Positions 21,772 to 33,341 are shown, counted from the stretch's first letter. The stretch: DNA of 64,000 bases from Parietaria judaica (GCA_954871525.1 OX940865.1:4836001-4900000); one strand, 5' to 3'. The notes: a model not told the origin generated them from the sequence alone. A program made the numbers and translations.

Positions 21772-22234
21772 TATTAGTTAATGACGGCAAAAATATTCAA
21801 AGTTTGGTCAAAGAATTTTTCATATATCCAAAGTCTAATAGTGATGGCAAAAGTACTCAAAGTCACATTTGGGGCGTTGACCACTCCATTCTCGTAAAGC
21901 AGTTAACTTACCCGTTAACTCAGATCACGTGGACAAACATGGGTTGCTGACATAGCAATTTTTTGCCACGTGGACGAGCCCGTATCAGCCTCGTTTACGA
22001 CAAAAATAACGAATTAAACCCCTAATTGGGCTCGTCCACGTGCAAAAAAAAATGTCAGCGATCCACTTATGTCCACGTGGCCAGAGTTGACGGGTAAGTT
22101 AATTGCGTTATGAGAATGGAGTGATCAATGCTTCAAGTGCAACTTTAGGTACTTTTGCCACTACTTTAAAACTTTGCGTACAGGAGGAATTCTTTGACCA
22201 AGCTCTGGGTATTTTCAACGTCATTAACCCTTAG
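21772..22234. mobile_element. Foldback element 3
   Basis: The left arm GTTAATGACGGCAAAAATAT... and the complement of the right arm GTTAATGACGTTGAAAATAC... are inverted copies over about 220 bp each, including TTGGTCAAAGAATT, CGTTGA/TGATCACTCCATTCTC and TTAACTTACCCG. Four CCACGTGG/CACGTGG-type G-boxes lie in the inner arms. No clear target duplication was found. Confidence 0.65.
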
Positions 22235-22335
22235 TTTATATAGAAAATCTTTGTTAGTTTACAAATTAATATCAGCAGTACGAAATAATATTTAAGGATT
22301 GAACTAACAAAATATTATTAAATTTTAATAATAAT

Positions 22336-23040
22336 TGTTGATGTGAATAATCATGACCAACTGTCACAAAGTGATAGCACTCTGTTTAAGATGAATACAA
22401 TGACAAATCTTGACTTTACGAGATAAAATCCACTTCGATGAATAAAATCACGAGATGAAGAATTTGCCAAAAGTTGAACGATAATAATGAACGTGTATAT
22501 TTGATTGATTGCAAAGTGAGTACAGAGTGAATAACTAGTATCGAGTCTAGAACGAATTGTCTGTCCTTTGAAGTACTTAGTAGGCCTTTTTATAGCCTGT
22601 TTTACAACGTATATTTCCTACAAATTAGCAACGGCTAGTAGACTGGGAAGATGTCTCCTCGCCTTCTCTCTGATCACCACGTGTAAACTCTGGACGACAT
22701 GGTCTTCCATGCCTTTCCACGTGGGGGAATTTGGATTGGTCAAGGGATGGATAATGTGCCTGGTCTTCGGGGCTGATAGGTCTTCGGGAAGCTTATCTGG
22801 TCCTCCGTGGGCTTGGTCTTCGTGGGCCTGGTCTTGATGATGACTTGGCCTCGTTTGATTGAGCTTCGGAGTGGATCTCTGATGGGCCCACGATGTTGGG
22901 CTGTTCTTCGGGCTCCCAGAAACGTCGTAAGGCCCAATTCTCTTTGGACTTGTGATACGAGCATGTCGTTTTTGAGGATATACGTAGCTCATTGAGTTAT
23001 GTTGTCGTTTTCGGGTGTGGGATGAAATCCAGCATCATCA
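22336..23040 (-). repeat. 3' LTR of TAT element 1
   Basis: It starts TGTTGATGTG and ends CATCATCA in plus orientation. It shares its 705-bp length with the other LTR. A minus-strand TATA box CTATAAAAAGG is the complement of 22,585-22,595. Six substitutions separate the copies: CATGACC/CACGACC, CTTAGTAG/CTTCGTAG, CTCCTCG/CTCATCG, GACATGG/GACGTGG, AATTTGG/AATTAGG, GCCTCG/GCCTTG. Confidence 0.92.
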
Positions 23041-23053
23041 GTGAGCCCCCCAG
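23041..23053 (-). promoter_or_regulatory. Polypurine tract of TAT element 1
   Basis: Minus-strand CTGGGGGGCTCAC abuts the 3' LTR, the position of the plus-strand primer. Confidence 0.75.
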
Positions 23054-23532
23054 TTCATTGAGTTATTGTCACTTGGTGAACTATTGTGTCCTCCGACGGG
23101 GGCCTTTCACGCTTTCACGTAATTTTCACTCTCCCCGATTTCCCTTGGAATTATTTTTCGAAAATAATTAGAAGGTGAGGAAAAATATTCAGCGGGAGTT
23201 CTGAATTTTTGTGGGCTGAAGAAATCTCTTGGTTTTGAATCGTAACTGATTCAGTTTGGGGCGAGATTCTTTCTCATGCATGGCGTGGACAGGTGGCATG
23301 GTGCTATTGGGCTTGCGTGTAGACTTCGGTCTTCAAGTACTCGCTGAGAGCGCAAGTCCAATCGATGAGCTGATTTGACAACGGTCAAAAGAGGTTCTTC
23401 GAATTCGACTGACACGCCTATTTCGGACGTGATGGGGTTATTAAAAACCCATTAACTCGCCGGTTAATTCCATCATCATTCGGCTTGGGAGAACGTGCGT
23501 GTGAGGGGAGAGAGATCGTGGTTAGCAGGTAA

Positions 23533-23544
23533 GGGTTTTATAAA
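23533..23544 (+). promoter_or_regulatory. TATA-like motif before the antisense gene
   Basis: TTTTATAAACCC is followed by a pyrimidine-rich leader (TTCCCTTCATCTCTTTC) and then the ATG at 23,617, a normal plant promoter/5' UTR layout. Activity is inferred only. Confidence 0.3.
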
Positions 23545-23616
23545 CCCATTTTGTCCTTCGTTTCCCTTCATCTCTTTCTTTCGCTCCCTCTCTCTTTCAA
23601 GAAACCAAAAGAAAAT

Positions 23617-26095
23617 ATGTCTGGTTCGAGCTCGAGGAACGATTCCGTCGTTGGAGACGATGCTCTTTCCACGATCACTCCGGCGTATCTCCGGGAGCTC
23701 CGAATGCTGTACAACGTTCCTTAGTTCATTGAGACGGAGGTCCCGGGGCCGGCGGATTGTATTTTTGAGGAGAAGCCGGGGTGGTCTGGTTTCTACGAAG
23801 CTTCCTTCGAGGCCGGAGTCGAGCTTCCGCTCCCCGAGGTGGTTGTCGAGTTCCTCCTGCGCTTGGATCTGGCTCCAGGGAAGCTAGTTCCCAACGCCTA
23901 CCGGAACCTCGTCGCAATGGGGGTTATGGCTCGGGAGAATAGGGTTGTCCTTACTGCGGATGACCTTGTTCGCCTCTATTTCCCCAAGGGGGCCGGAAAG
24001 TCCACGGGGAGATTTTTTCTGAATGGGAGGTCCGGGAAGATCCTTAGTGGAACCCCCGACGTGCGCGGAAATTGGATAAAGCGTTTCTTCTTTTTTCGTG
24101 ATACTCATGGCGATGCGGCGATCCCTCCGAGATGGAGCTCTGGCCCGGGTTGACTTTGGGGAATTATTTTTATATTTCCCCGTGTTTTTTGTTTTTTGAT
24201 CTCTTGGCTTAATTTTGGAATTCTTTCTTGTTTTTCAGCGGCTAGGATTTCTGTCCCGGAGGCCGATTCAAGATTCCGAGGCCTCAAGAAGGTGTTGTTC
24301 CCGAAGGGCGGTGTGAGTTGGAGCGAGTTCCCAACCAGTCGGATCCGAAGCTCAGGCTACTGGAGGCATCGGAGCGACGCAGGCCGAGCTATTTCAGCCA
24401 TTCCCCTGTCCGCCGTTGGTGAGTTTTTCTTTTGTTGCGCGAATGTTTATCATTCGGAGCAGTCGAGGTGTTTTATCTCACCTCGTTTTTATCTCGCAGT
24501 GCCCGAAGAGTCCATGAAATCTTCTAGCAGTCAGCCCTCATCGCCGGACCGTCGCCAGGATCCTTCTCTCTTCGTCCATCACGTGTCGTCTGGGACCGAT
24601 GAGACCCCCGAGGACGCTCTGTTGGAATCGTTGGTCGCGAAGGCGCAGGAGGCCTAATCGTCTCGGCGGGTTAAAATGGAGGGCGAGGTGGAGCCTAATG
24701 CCGAGGCGCGCTCTGGAGCGGTCGTTGAGGGCGAGGTTGTCGTCGCGAAACCTTCGGAGGGTGTTGCGGCCCGTCACGAGAAGCGTGACCGCTCTCCTGA
24801 GCGCATCAAGGTGAACGTCGCCCCCCCTTCGAGAGGCAGGGTCGCTTCGGAGCGCCAGGCTCCCCGTACGAGGTCAAACCCTCATGGATATGTTGCGCCT
24901 CCCCGTCAGCAGGAAGACAAGCAGAAGGCTCCGGTGGCTCGCGAAGGGAGCAGCAGCCGCTATGGTTCGGGGGACCGCGCAGGCGTCCAAACCATCTCTA
25001 TTGACTTCACGAGTGCTCACTCCCTTGTCGACTCGCCTCGGGCGTCTTCTCGTTTTGTGGCCAGTTCCGCCCGGCGGGGACATCCTCTTGACGTGCTCTC
25101 TCTGTCGCATGGGAGGGAGTACGAGAAGGCGGCGCATAACGAGGAGGTAATTTCCGCGTTTTAACGAGGAACTTATTTTGCCAAGGTGTTTCTCACCTCG
25201 TGTTTCATTGTTTGCAGTTCTGGACCGCGATGAATGAGATGGTGCTTGCCTACGAGAAGGGGATCGCGGCCGCGAAGCTTGAGCTTAAAGAGGCCGGACC
25301 TAGCGGTCGCCTGAAGGAGGCCGAGATTCAACTCGCAGCGCGGGAGAAAGAGGTCCGAGACGTCCAGGGGAAGCTTCCCAAAGCCGATGACTGTTTGTAT
25401 TCGTCCAGGTTAGACGCCGACTTCTAGAAGGAAACGGCCGAGAAGCTGCAGGCTCAGGTCTCGGAGGAGCGCAACAAGTGCCGTGCCTTGCAAGACGAGG
25501 TGTCGTCGCTCCAGGCTGATGTCGCCAGGGTCGGGGCTCTAGAGCGAAGTCTGAAAGTGGCTCGGGACGGTTTGCTGAAGGCGACCGAGGAGCTCCAGGA
25601 GGCTAGGAGCGAGGCGATTTCGGCGACCCGCTCCGCCGTGCAGAAAGTCTCCGAGAAGCTCAACAAAAAGATAGAGCGTAGTAAGGAAACCATTGCCAAG
25701 CTAGGATTCCAGCTCGCGAAGTTCACCTCTGCCGAGGGGATTCAAGGTAAATGCCCGAATTTCCTCCGTGGTGTTTTTAGATTTGCCGCTTGTGTCGGGG
25801 TCTATGCTGGCGTGATAGTGATGGGTTTCATTTCCCAGGTGGTGCTCCGTCTCGTGCCATCGGCTCTGGATCCTCTCCAACATTGAGCCATACTTCGTCT
25901 CGGCCTCCCGGTGCCTCAGACGCACAGCGTGATCCCGCTTACCCCGCCGAAGGGAACCAATAGGAGGCTTCTGACGTTGCCGCTGGTGCGGAGGAGATCT
26001 TAGGCGCTGGTATCGGCGAGGAAGAGGTGACCGGGGTCGATCCGGGGAAGGAGGCCGTCGTGGACCGCGATGACGAAGTCGACGAGGAGGTTTAA
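23617..26095 (+). pseudogene. Antisense spliced gene of TAT element 1, putative gypsy-type domain
   Basis: It is encoded opposite to gag-pol. Five exons with canonical GT-AG introns fit: 23,617-24,148, 24,239-24,418, 24,500-25,146, 25,218-25,746 and 25,839-26,095, with introns of 71-92 bp. The first exon has the pattern of the plant 'putative gypsy type transposon' family (Transposase_28-like): GVELPLPEVVVEFLLRLDLA, then PNAYRNLVAMGV. The middle is low-complexity and charged. Exon 4 is a long coiled coil (EKLQAQVSEERNKCRALQDE and onward). The tail is acidic, ending DEVDEEV. Breaks: TAG at 23,722, a frameshift near 24,312, TAA near 24,655, TAG near 25,425 and TAG near 25,961. Composition is GC-rich compared with intergenic DNA. 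Known TAT relatives carry such an antisense ORF; its function is unknown. Confidence 0.7.
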
Positions 26096-26811
26096 TCATC
26101 ATGAAGATTTCCGTTTTGTTTTGTTTTCCTTTTTTGCTTCCAATTCCACCGTTTTTGAGACAATTTGTGCCTGTTTGGGTTGGGAGTCCAACCCGGGTGC
26201 TTTTATGTTATTGCTTTGAATAGTTGCACCTTTTTTGGTCGGGAGTCCGACCTGGGTGTTGTCACTTCGTTTCGACGAGGTGACTTTTGTTACCCAGATT
26301 GTGTTTGTCTTTCAATAAACTTCAATTTCGTCCTCCCGCTCTTGCTTCCTTGTTTGATTTGTGTATCCCGGTACTTGATTCGCGTGTATTCTCGTGCGAC
26401 CCGATTAATCGATCCCGTGGATGTTTTCTTTTTGGATTTCTTCACGTCGGGGTGTGAAAGTGATCCTTACTTCGAAATCGAATCCGAGGAGATTTTTGAG
26501 TGTTTGTGTGGCCGAGATACATAGGCTTAGAAGAGGTGTTTTCTTGATACGTTTGTACGACTCGAGGTGCTTTAATACGTTTGTAAGCACTTTTCCTCAT
26601 CTTTTTGAGCTTCGATGTTGCTCTCAGGTGGCGGGAGTTGGGTCGTTCCCATGCTCTCACCCCGGGGGGACATTTGGTAAGGAGGAATAGGATTCGATCG
26701 AAGTGATTTATTGGGATTGGGGGGATTCGGGCTGTGCCTACTGGAGGCTGCCTACGTACCCGAGTTTGCCGGGATCAAGCTACTACGTAGTTCGAGGTGA
26801 TATCTGTTCTC
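26096..26811. other. Spacer between antisense gene and end of pol
   Basis: No coding sequence is supported in either direction. It would be the shared 3' region of the two convergent genes. TTGGG(T/A)GTCCAACCCGGGTG and TCGGGAGTCCGACCTGGGTG at about 26,176-26,255 are a short direct duplication. Confidence 0.45.
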
Positions 26812-29800
26812 TTAAGAATAATATATTTTTAGGTGTTGGGTGTTCCAACTTCGGAGGACCTTCAGTCCTTCCGAATTGATCAGTCTGTACACGTTGGGTT
26901 TTACTATTTCGGACACGATGTACGGTCCTTCCCAATTTATCCCCTGTTTTCCAGCGTTTCGTTCCGAGGTGTTTTGGAACACCTTGCGGAGCACCAGGTC
27001 TCCTACTTTGAACGAACGAGGTCGAACTTTTGAGTTGTAGTACCTTTCTATTACCCTTTGGTAATTTACGATCCTGCTCAAATCCCTTTCTCTTCGTTCT
27101 TCGATGTAATCGAGTTGATCTTTTAGCATCTCCTCGTTTTGTCCGGTTAGTCCTGGAAAAATTCTCGTCTTAGGCTTAGAGATTCTGCCTCGGCTGGTAC
27201 CATCGCTTCGGATCCGTATACCAGCGCGAAGGGTGTCTCTCCGGTGGCCCGGCGAGGTGTGGTTCGATATGCCCAGAGTACCCCGTTTAGTTCCTCGGGC
27301 CATCTTCCTTTCTTACTGTCTAACCTCTTTTTGATCCCGTCGATTATTGTTCGGTTTGCCACTTTGGAGTGTCCGTTCCCTTGTGGGTATCTTGGGGTCG
27401 AGGTGTTAAGAGATATTCCTTGGGTGGCGCAGAAGTTTTTGAATCTGCTCGAGATGAATTGCGGTCCGTTGTCCGCGATGATCTCCTTCGGGAGGCCATA
27501 TCTGCAGATTATATTTTTCCGTACGAAATTTTCGGTGTCTACGTCTTTTATGTGTACATATGCTTTGGCTTCTACCCACTTTGTAAAGTAGTCGGTTGCT
27601 ATCAGTAGGAACCTTGTTAGTCCTTTGGCTGCCGGCATTGGTCCGACGATGTCCATTGACCATTTTATGAATGGGTATGGTACCGTGACTGAAGACAACT
27701 TTAGTGCGGGTTGTCTGATGGTAGGTGCGTGCTTTTGGCATGCGTCGCATTTTCGGACATGCAGTTCGCTGTCTTTTAACATGGTGGGCCAGAAGAATCC
27801 TTGTCTTTTGATTTTGTTAGCCAAGGATCTCCCTCCGGAGTGGTTTCCGCATCTACCCTCGTGCACCTCGTAGGTGACGTTTTTAGCTTCGTCCTCCCCT
27901 AGGCATTTGAGGTATGGCCCGCTAAAGCTTCGTTTGTAGAGCGTGTCATTAATTAGGCAAAACCTCGAGCTTTTGGCCCTCAGTTTTCTGGCCTCTTGTC
28001 GGTCCCGAGGTGTTTCATCACCTCGTAAGAATTTGATCACTGGGGTTCTCCAGTCTTCCGGGCCGAGCTCGATGTTATGCACCGTCAAGTCGACGCTTGG
28101 TGTGTCTATCGTCTCTACCGGGATAATGCGTTTTACTTCGGCATCCGAGGTAGATGCCAGTCCAGCTAGTGCGTCGGCTTGTGCGTTCTCGCTTCTCGGG
28201 ATCTGGTCTATCTCGACTTTCTCGAATATTTTGATCATTTGGTTCACCACAGTTAGGTAGGAGTTCATCCTTTGATCTTTTGCTTCGTATTCTCCGGCTA
28301 TCTGGCTTGTTACCAACTTTGAGTCGTAATAAGCTTTGACATTCCGTGCCCCCACTGCTCGTGCCAACTTGAGGCCGGCAATCAGGGCTTCGTATTCGGC
28401 TTTGTTATTTGAGGCTTTGAACTTGAGGCGGAATGATTGCTCGATCACCTCGCCGCTTGGAGTGACGAGGTGAATTCCTACTCCTGACCCGTTCTGGTTG
28501 GAGGAACCATCCACTTTTAGTGTCCATGTTTCGTCTCCGGACTCGTCTTCCGGTTTTCCGGTGTTTAATTCTACAACGAAGTCGGCTAGGACTTGCGATT
28601 TAGCGCACGTCCTTATTTTATATTCGATGTCGAACTCGCTGAGTTCCACTGCCCACTTCGTTAGTCTTCCGGACTGGTTTGGGCTATGGAGCACCGATCG
28701 TAGTGGCTGTAGCGTCATCACCATGATGGTGTGTGCCTAGAAATACGGCCTTAGTTTCCTCGCCGCTGTGACGAGGGCGAATGCTACTTTTTCCATGGTG
28801 GGATATCTAGTTTCCGCGTCTTCCAGTGACATGCTGGTGTAGAAGATGGGCTTCTGACCACCTCGATCTTCCTTGACGAGAACGCTACTTACAGCGTGGG
28901 TTGTTACTGCGAGATAGATTAGGAGTGGTTCGCCGGTGATCGGGCTGACCAGTATTGGCGGGGTGGATAAATACTTCTTTAGCTCCTGGAAAGCTTGTTT
29001 GCATTCATCCGTCCATTCGAATTTCTTGTTTCCTTTCAGTATTTTATAGAAAGGAAGGCATTTGTCGGTCGATCTCGCTATGAATCGGTTTAATGCCGCG
29101 ATCCGCCCTGTGAGCCGCTGAACCTCTTTCACGCTCCGTGGTGAGGGCATTTTTAACAGGGCGTTTATCTGGTCTGGGTTTGCCTCAATGCCACGTTGTG
29201 TGACGAGGTACCCGAGAAACTTTCCCGACGACACCCCGAATGAACATTTTGAGGGATTCAGCTTCATTTGGTACTTTTTCAGCATCTCGAAGCATTGTTC
29301 GAGGTGCAAGATGTGATCCTCCGAGTGCTTGGACTTGACCAACATGTCGTCTATATAGACTTCCATGGTCTTTCCGAGATATTCCGAGAACATTTTGTTC
29401 ACGAGCCGTTGGTAGGTTGCCCCTGCGTTCTTTATCCCGAAGGGCATTACCTTGTAGCAGTAGATACCTCGTTCAGTTATAAACGAGGTCTTTTCTTGGT
29501 CGTCAGGATGCATCAAAATTTGATTATAACCGGAAAAGGCGTCCATGAATGAAAGCAGCTCGTGCCCGCACGCTGCTTCGACAAGTCTATGACGTGTGGG
29601 AGCGGGAAACTATCTTTAGGACATGCCTTGTTTATGTCGGTGAAATCGATGCATACCCTCCATTTTCTGCTTTTCTTTTTTATCACCACTGTGTTGGCCA
29701 GCCAGTCAGGGTATTTTACTTCGCGGATTGACCCCGTCTTGAGGAGCTTTTCGACCTCCTCGTTCACTGCTTTGGAACGATCTGGGGCCAATTTTCGTCT

Positions 29801-30049
29801 TTTATGTTTAACTGGTCGGAAGCTTGGATCAACATTGAGCTGATGTGAAATGATTTCCAAGTTGATTCCCGGCATATCCTCGTGGGACCAGGCGAAGCAT
29901 TCTTTGTTCTTTTTTAAGAATTTGATGAGCCGCTTGAGGAGCTCGCTTCCGATCCCGACGGTGTTCTCGGGATTGTTGTCGTCGATGGGGACTTGTCGTA
30001 CCATCTCGATTGCCGGAGACTCGTTGTCTTCCTCCGAGGTGTTTTTCAC
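26812..30049 (-). pseudogene. pol region of TAT element 1: RT, two RNase H domains, integrase
   Basis: RT starts in the frame ending near 29,513 (KTGSIREVKYPDWLANTVVI, then WRVCIDFTDINKACPKDSFP). After a 1-base frameshift at about 29,580-29,592 it continues with MDAFSGYNQI and the catalytic YIDD (29,357-29,346). RNase H 1 follows (FEWTDECKQAFQELKKYL). Then comes an in-frame TAG at 28,739-28,737 where a Gln would fit (PYF*AHTI). The archaeal-type RNase H follows with its acidic set VDGSS, KAEYEAL, YDSKL and AQADALA. Integrase has the H-H-C-C finger (HEGRCGNH, CDAC), D in SMDIVGP and D in ADNGPQF. Exactly 35 residues later stands Lys (27,365-27,363, AAA) instead of the catalytic Glu. A frameshift near 27,170 separates the C-terminal part with WEGPYIV. 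RNase H and RT residues survive; the integrase is dead by sequence. Confidence 0.9.
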
Positions 30050-30076
30050 CTCGTTTATTTGTGGGTGCTGTAATTG

Positions 30077-31005
30077 CTATGCTTGATTTATCGTGCTCTG
30101 CTTGGCGAGCAGGAAGCTGTTCATGTAGCATCTTCGCGCCATGACCTGGTCGCCTCGGATCTCCTTGATCCCCTCGTCGCTCGAGAATTGCAAACTCTGG
30201 TGGTACGTTGAGGGTACCGCCCTCATGGCGTGCAGCCATGGTCTTCCCAGGATTGCGTTGTAGGGTGATGGGCAGTCGATGATTAGGAATTTAGTCGTCG
30301 TGTTGACACCTCCCGCCATAACGGGGAGTTTAATTCTCCGATGGTGTTTACGGAGTGGCCGCTAAATCCGGTTAGGGGAACTGTTTCCCTATTGATGTCC
30401 TCTGGCCTTATTTTCATTTGGCTCAGAGTCGACAGGAAAATCACGTCCGCGGAGCTCCCGTTATCAATGAGGATCCTTTTGGTCTCCCAATTTGCAACAT
30501 TGAGAGTTATTACTAAGGCGTCGTCGTGCGGCCCCGCGAGCCCTCTAGCCTCGCTTTCTTTAAAGGTGATTAGGGCTTCAGGCTCTTGCGAAGTATGGCG
30601 AAGTGCGTCCGATTGCAGTTTTCTCTGGTGCGCCTTAATCGAATTGATTGTTGGCTTACAGTATTGAGATCCCCCCATTATCACGTTGATGACCTGGGGC
30701 TTTTTCTGCTGGCTAGTGTCTTCGACGTCATTGACCTGTTTTCCCCTTTTTTCGAAGGGGGTGTCAGGGGCTTCCCCTGGCGGGGGAGCTCGGTTTTCTT
30801 GTGCTTCCTCTTTTTTGAGGTTGCCGGGTCTTCCTCCGGGCTTATGTTTCCTTGTAACCTTGGGTTTAATGATTCGATGTCCAGGTCGCTCATCTCGCCC
30901 CGTTCCAATTTCTCCGCCAAGGCCATCTGCAGCTTGCGGCATTGGGCCGTAGCGTGTCCGAACACCTTGTGGAATTTGCAGTAGGCCTTCGGGTCTTTTG
31001 GCCAC
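30077..31005 (-). pseudogene. Protease region of TAT element 1
   Basis: The aspartic protease signature is ILIDNGSSADVIF, with the catalytic Asp codon at 30,465-30,463. DNGSS in place of DTGA is usual in the TAT lineage. Upstream residues VINVIMGG and FKESEARGLAGPHDDALVI fit the linker to gag. The frame breaks again near 30,319, after which INVPVMAGG-like sequence continues as FLIIDCPSPYNAILGRPWLH, the protease C-terminal region with the ILGRPWL motif. This part joins the RT reading frame after a further stop. Confidence 0.82.
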
Positions 31006-32566
31006 GAATCTGCTTGTGCTGCTGCGCTGCCACCTTGGGTCGTGTTGACCTCGTCTTTCTCCGAACTCATGACGTAACCCGGGGGCAGGTTGCCTCGTTT
31101 GGGCTGAGGCGCGCCACCTCGGTGGGGCCCGGCCGCTTTGTTGTGGCTGGCGTCCCGTGGTGGCTTCAGAATGTTAATGAACTTGGGCGTCATTGGGGTT
31201 GGATCGAATTTTGTGGCGAGGGCTGCTCGCTCCTCCTCTACTCGGATCCAGTTAGCCCCGCGATGCATTACGTCCTCGATCGAGGTATATCGATTCACGC
31301 AGATATCTTGCCTGAATTTTGATTTGTACCACAGTCCCGCGGTTAGGGCCGCGATGGCTGTCTCGTCGCTTACTTCGCTAAGACGTGATAGCACGCCTTT
31401 TAATCTGGCTATAAAGTTTCGCAGCGGCTCGTCTTTCCCCTGTTGCAGGGCGTAAAGCTGTGCCACCGTAGTCTCCGTTTCGATGAACATAGAGAAATGC
31501 TTTAGAAAGAGTGTCGTTAGCTGTTCAAACGAGCTGATCGTGGCCGGCGGCAGTCTCGAGAACCAGTCGAGGGCGTTTTGTACGAGGTGCTCGGCGAATA
31601 TCTGGCAGTATCCGGCATATCGCTGGGAGGGTTGGAGGTCGGCTCTTCCCATTGTGATGAAGAATGCCCGGAGGTAAGCCTTCGGGTCGGTTTTTCTGTC
31701 GTAACGGGGGACGTTAACCCTTCCAATGTCCCTGATCCTGTCGTTGGTGACTAACGAGGTAAACGGCGTGCTCGTGGATTCTCGAACTAAACGATCTATT
31801 TCGGGTGCCGCCGAGGTGGCGTGATGAACCCTCGAGTTCACCGCTTTCACCTCGGACTGAACCTTTTCAACCGTGGACTAGAGCCCTTTGAGCCATGCCG
31901 GAAATGACATGTCGGCATTGTAAGCAAAAGGGTTGTCTCTATCGCTGTTAGTGACACCCTGTCGGGGTACGGTGGGTGTCTCGTCTCGGATGCGAATGGG
32001 ATTGTTCATTTCGTTCCCAACTCGCATTGGGCCCGGGCGCATCGGCGCCGGTGGGGCCTGAACATCGGTGTTCCGGATCGTCCTTGGCGGGGTCCGGAAA
32101 CCGGGGTCGTCTGGTTGACCGGGCACGCCGTAGTTGGATTGGATTGCCCCCAATCTAGTACTGGGGTGCTCATCCGGGGCGAGGTTCGCCTTCTCCCCGG
32201 GATCTGCTGGCCCTATTGGGCCCGTGGTGGGGTTTTGCCCCTCCAGTATGCTCGAGGTGTTTCCCACCTCAGTTGGTCCGGGAGTGACCTGGACTCCGGA
32301 AAAATCTAGGGTCCTTCCTATCCCGAAGTCCCTCCGTGATGCTGATGAAGATTGGGCCTTAATCGAGCTAACCGCCTCGGTCAGCGTTCCTTCGATCTGG
32401 GACTGTTTCTGGGCGAGGCTTTTCAGTTCAGTCTGAAAATCCTTTCTCGACTGAGCGCCTTATTCGAGTTGCTTGAGGATAGTCTCCAACATGGCTTTTA
32501 CGGCGTAATCCGTTGCGGTCCCCGAGGGGTTGCTCGTGGATTCTCGCTGGATGCTCCGCTTGCCAT
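30681..32566 (-). pseudogene. gag region of TAT element 1
   Basis: The best start is ATG 32,566 (MASGASSENPRATPRGPQR), 50 bp past the PBS. A frame change near 32,500 and a TAA interrupt the coiled-coil N-terminus (AVKAMLETILKQLE). A TAG near 31,878 follows FPAWLKGL. The core gag domain is intact in 31,850-30,681 (PKAYLRAFFITMGRADLQ; LDWFSRLPPATISSFEQL; LKHFSMFIETETTVAQLY). A single zinc-knuckle-like motif YCKFHKVFGHATAQC has Cys-x2-His-type spacing. The product would be the capsid/nucleocapsid precursor. It is interrupted, so not functional as it stands. Confidence 0.82.
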
Positions 32567-32617
32567 TCGTGCGTTTGCTTGCTGGGAACTTGGTTGGATA
32601 GGAATCTATAAAGATTT

Positions 32618-32633
32618 CCCACAGACGGCGCCA
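32618..32633 (-). promoter_or_regulatory. Primer-binding site of TAT element 1
   Basis: Minus-strand TGGCGCCGTCTGTGGG lies three bases from the 5' LTR. TGGCGCC-type sites are usual in plant Ty3/Gypsy elements. Confidence 0.85.
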
Positions 32634-32636
32634 AAC

Positions 32637-33341
32637 TGTTGATGTGAATAATCACGACCAACTGTCACAAAGTGATAGCACTCTGTTTAAGATGAATACA
32701 ATGACAAATCTTGACTTTACGAGATAAAATCCACTTCGATGAATAAAATCACGAGATGAAGAATTTGCCAAAAGTTGAACGATAATAATGAACGTGTATA
32801 TTTGATTGATTGCAAAGTGAGTACAGAGTGAATAACTAGTATCGAGTCTAGAACGAATTGTCTGTCCTTTGAAGTACTTCGTAGGCCTTTTTATAGCCTG
32901 TTTTACAACGTATATTTCCTACAAATTAGCAACGGCTAGTAGACTGGGAAGATGTCTCATCGCCTTCTCTCTGATCACCACGTGTAAACTCTGGACGACG
33001 TGGTCTTCCATGCCTTTCCACGTGGGGGAATTAGGATTGGTCAAGGGATGGATAATGTGCCTGGTCTTCGGGGCTGATAGGTCTTCGGGAAGCTTATCTG
33101 GTCCTCCGTGGGCTTGGTCTTCGTGGGCCTGGTCTTGATGATGACTTGGCCTTGTTTGATTGAGCTTCGGAGTGGATCTCTGATGGGCCCACGATGTTGG
33201 GCTGTTCTTCGGGCTCCCAGAAACGTCGTAAGGCCCAATTCTCTTTGGACTTGTGATACGAGCATGTCGTTTTTGAGGATATACGTAGCTCATTGAGTTA
33301 TGTTGTCGTTTTCGGGTGTGGGATGAAATCCAGCATCATCA
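32637..33341 (-). repeat. 5' LTR of TAT element 1
   Basis: This is the 705-bp partner of the left LTR. TATA box: complement of 32,886-32,896. The TSD ATAAT follows at 33,342-33,346 and continues into an AAT microsatellite. Confidence 0.92.

Larger units (their letters stand above)
22336..33341 (-). mobile_element. TAT-type Ty3/Gypsy retrotransposon, full length but mutated
   Basis: The element is 11.0 kb, read on the minus strand, with 705-bp LTRs and a perfect 5-bp target duplication ATAAT (22,331-22,335 and 33,342-33,346). The order is 5' LTR (right), PBS, gag, protease, RT, RNase H, archaeal-type RNase H, integrase, antisense gene, polypurine tract, 3' LTR (left). RT before integrase marks Ty3/Gypsy; the double RNase H marks the TAT lineage. 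Several stops, frameshifts and a lost integrase catalytic residue mean it cannot act autonomously. The LTRs differ at six positions that I see, so insertion is fairly recent but older than that of the element at 3.6 kb. Confidence 0.92.

Noticed and set aside
22568..22992. Frames inside the LTRs of TAT element 1 (also 32,869-33,296)
   Set aside because: They are LTR sequence present at both ends, not genes.
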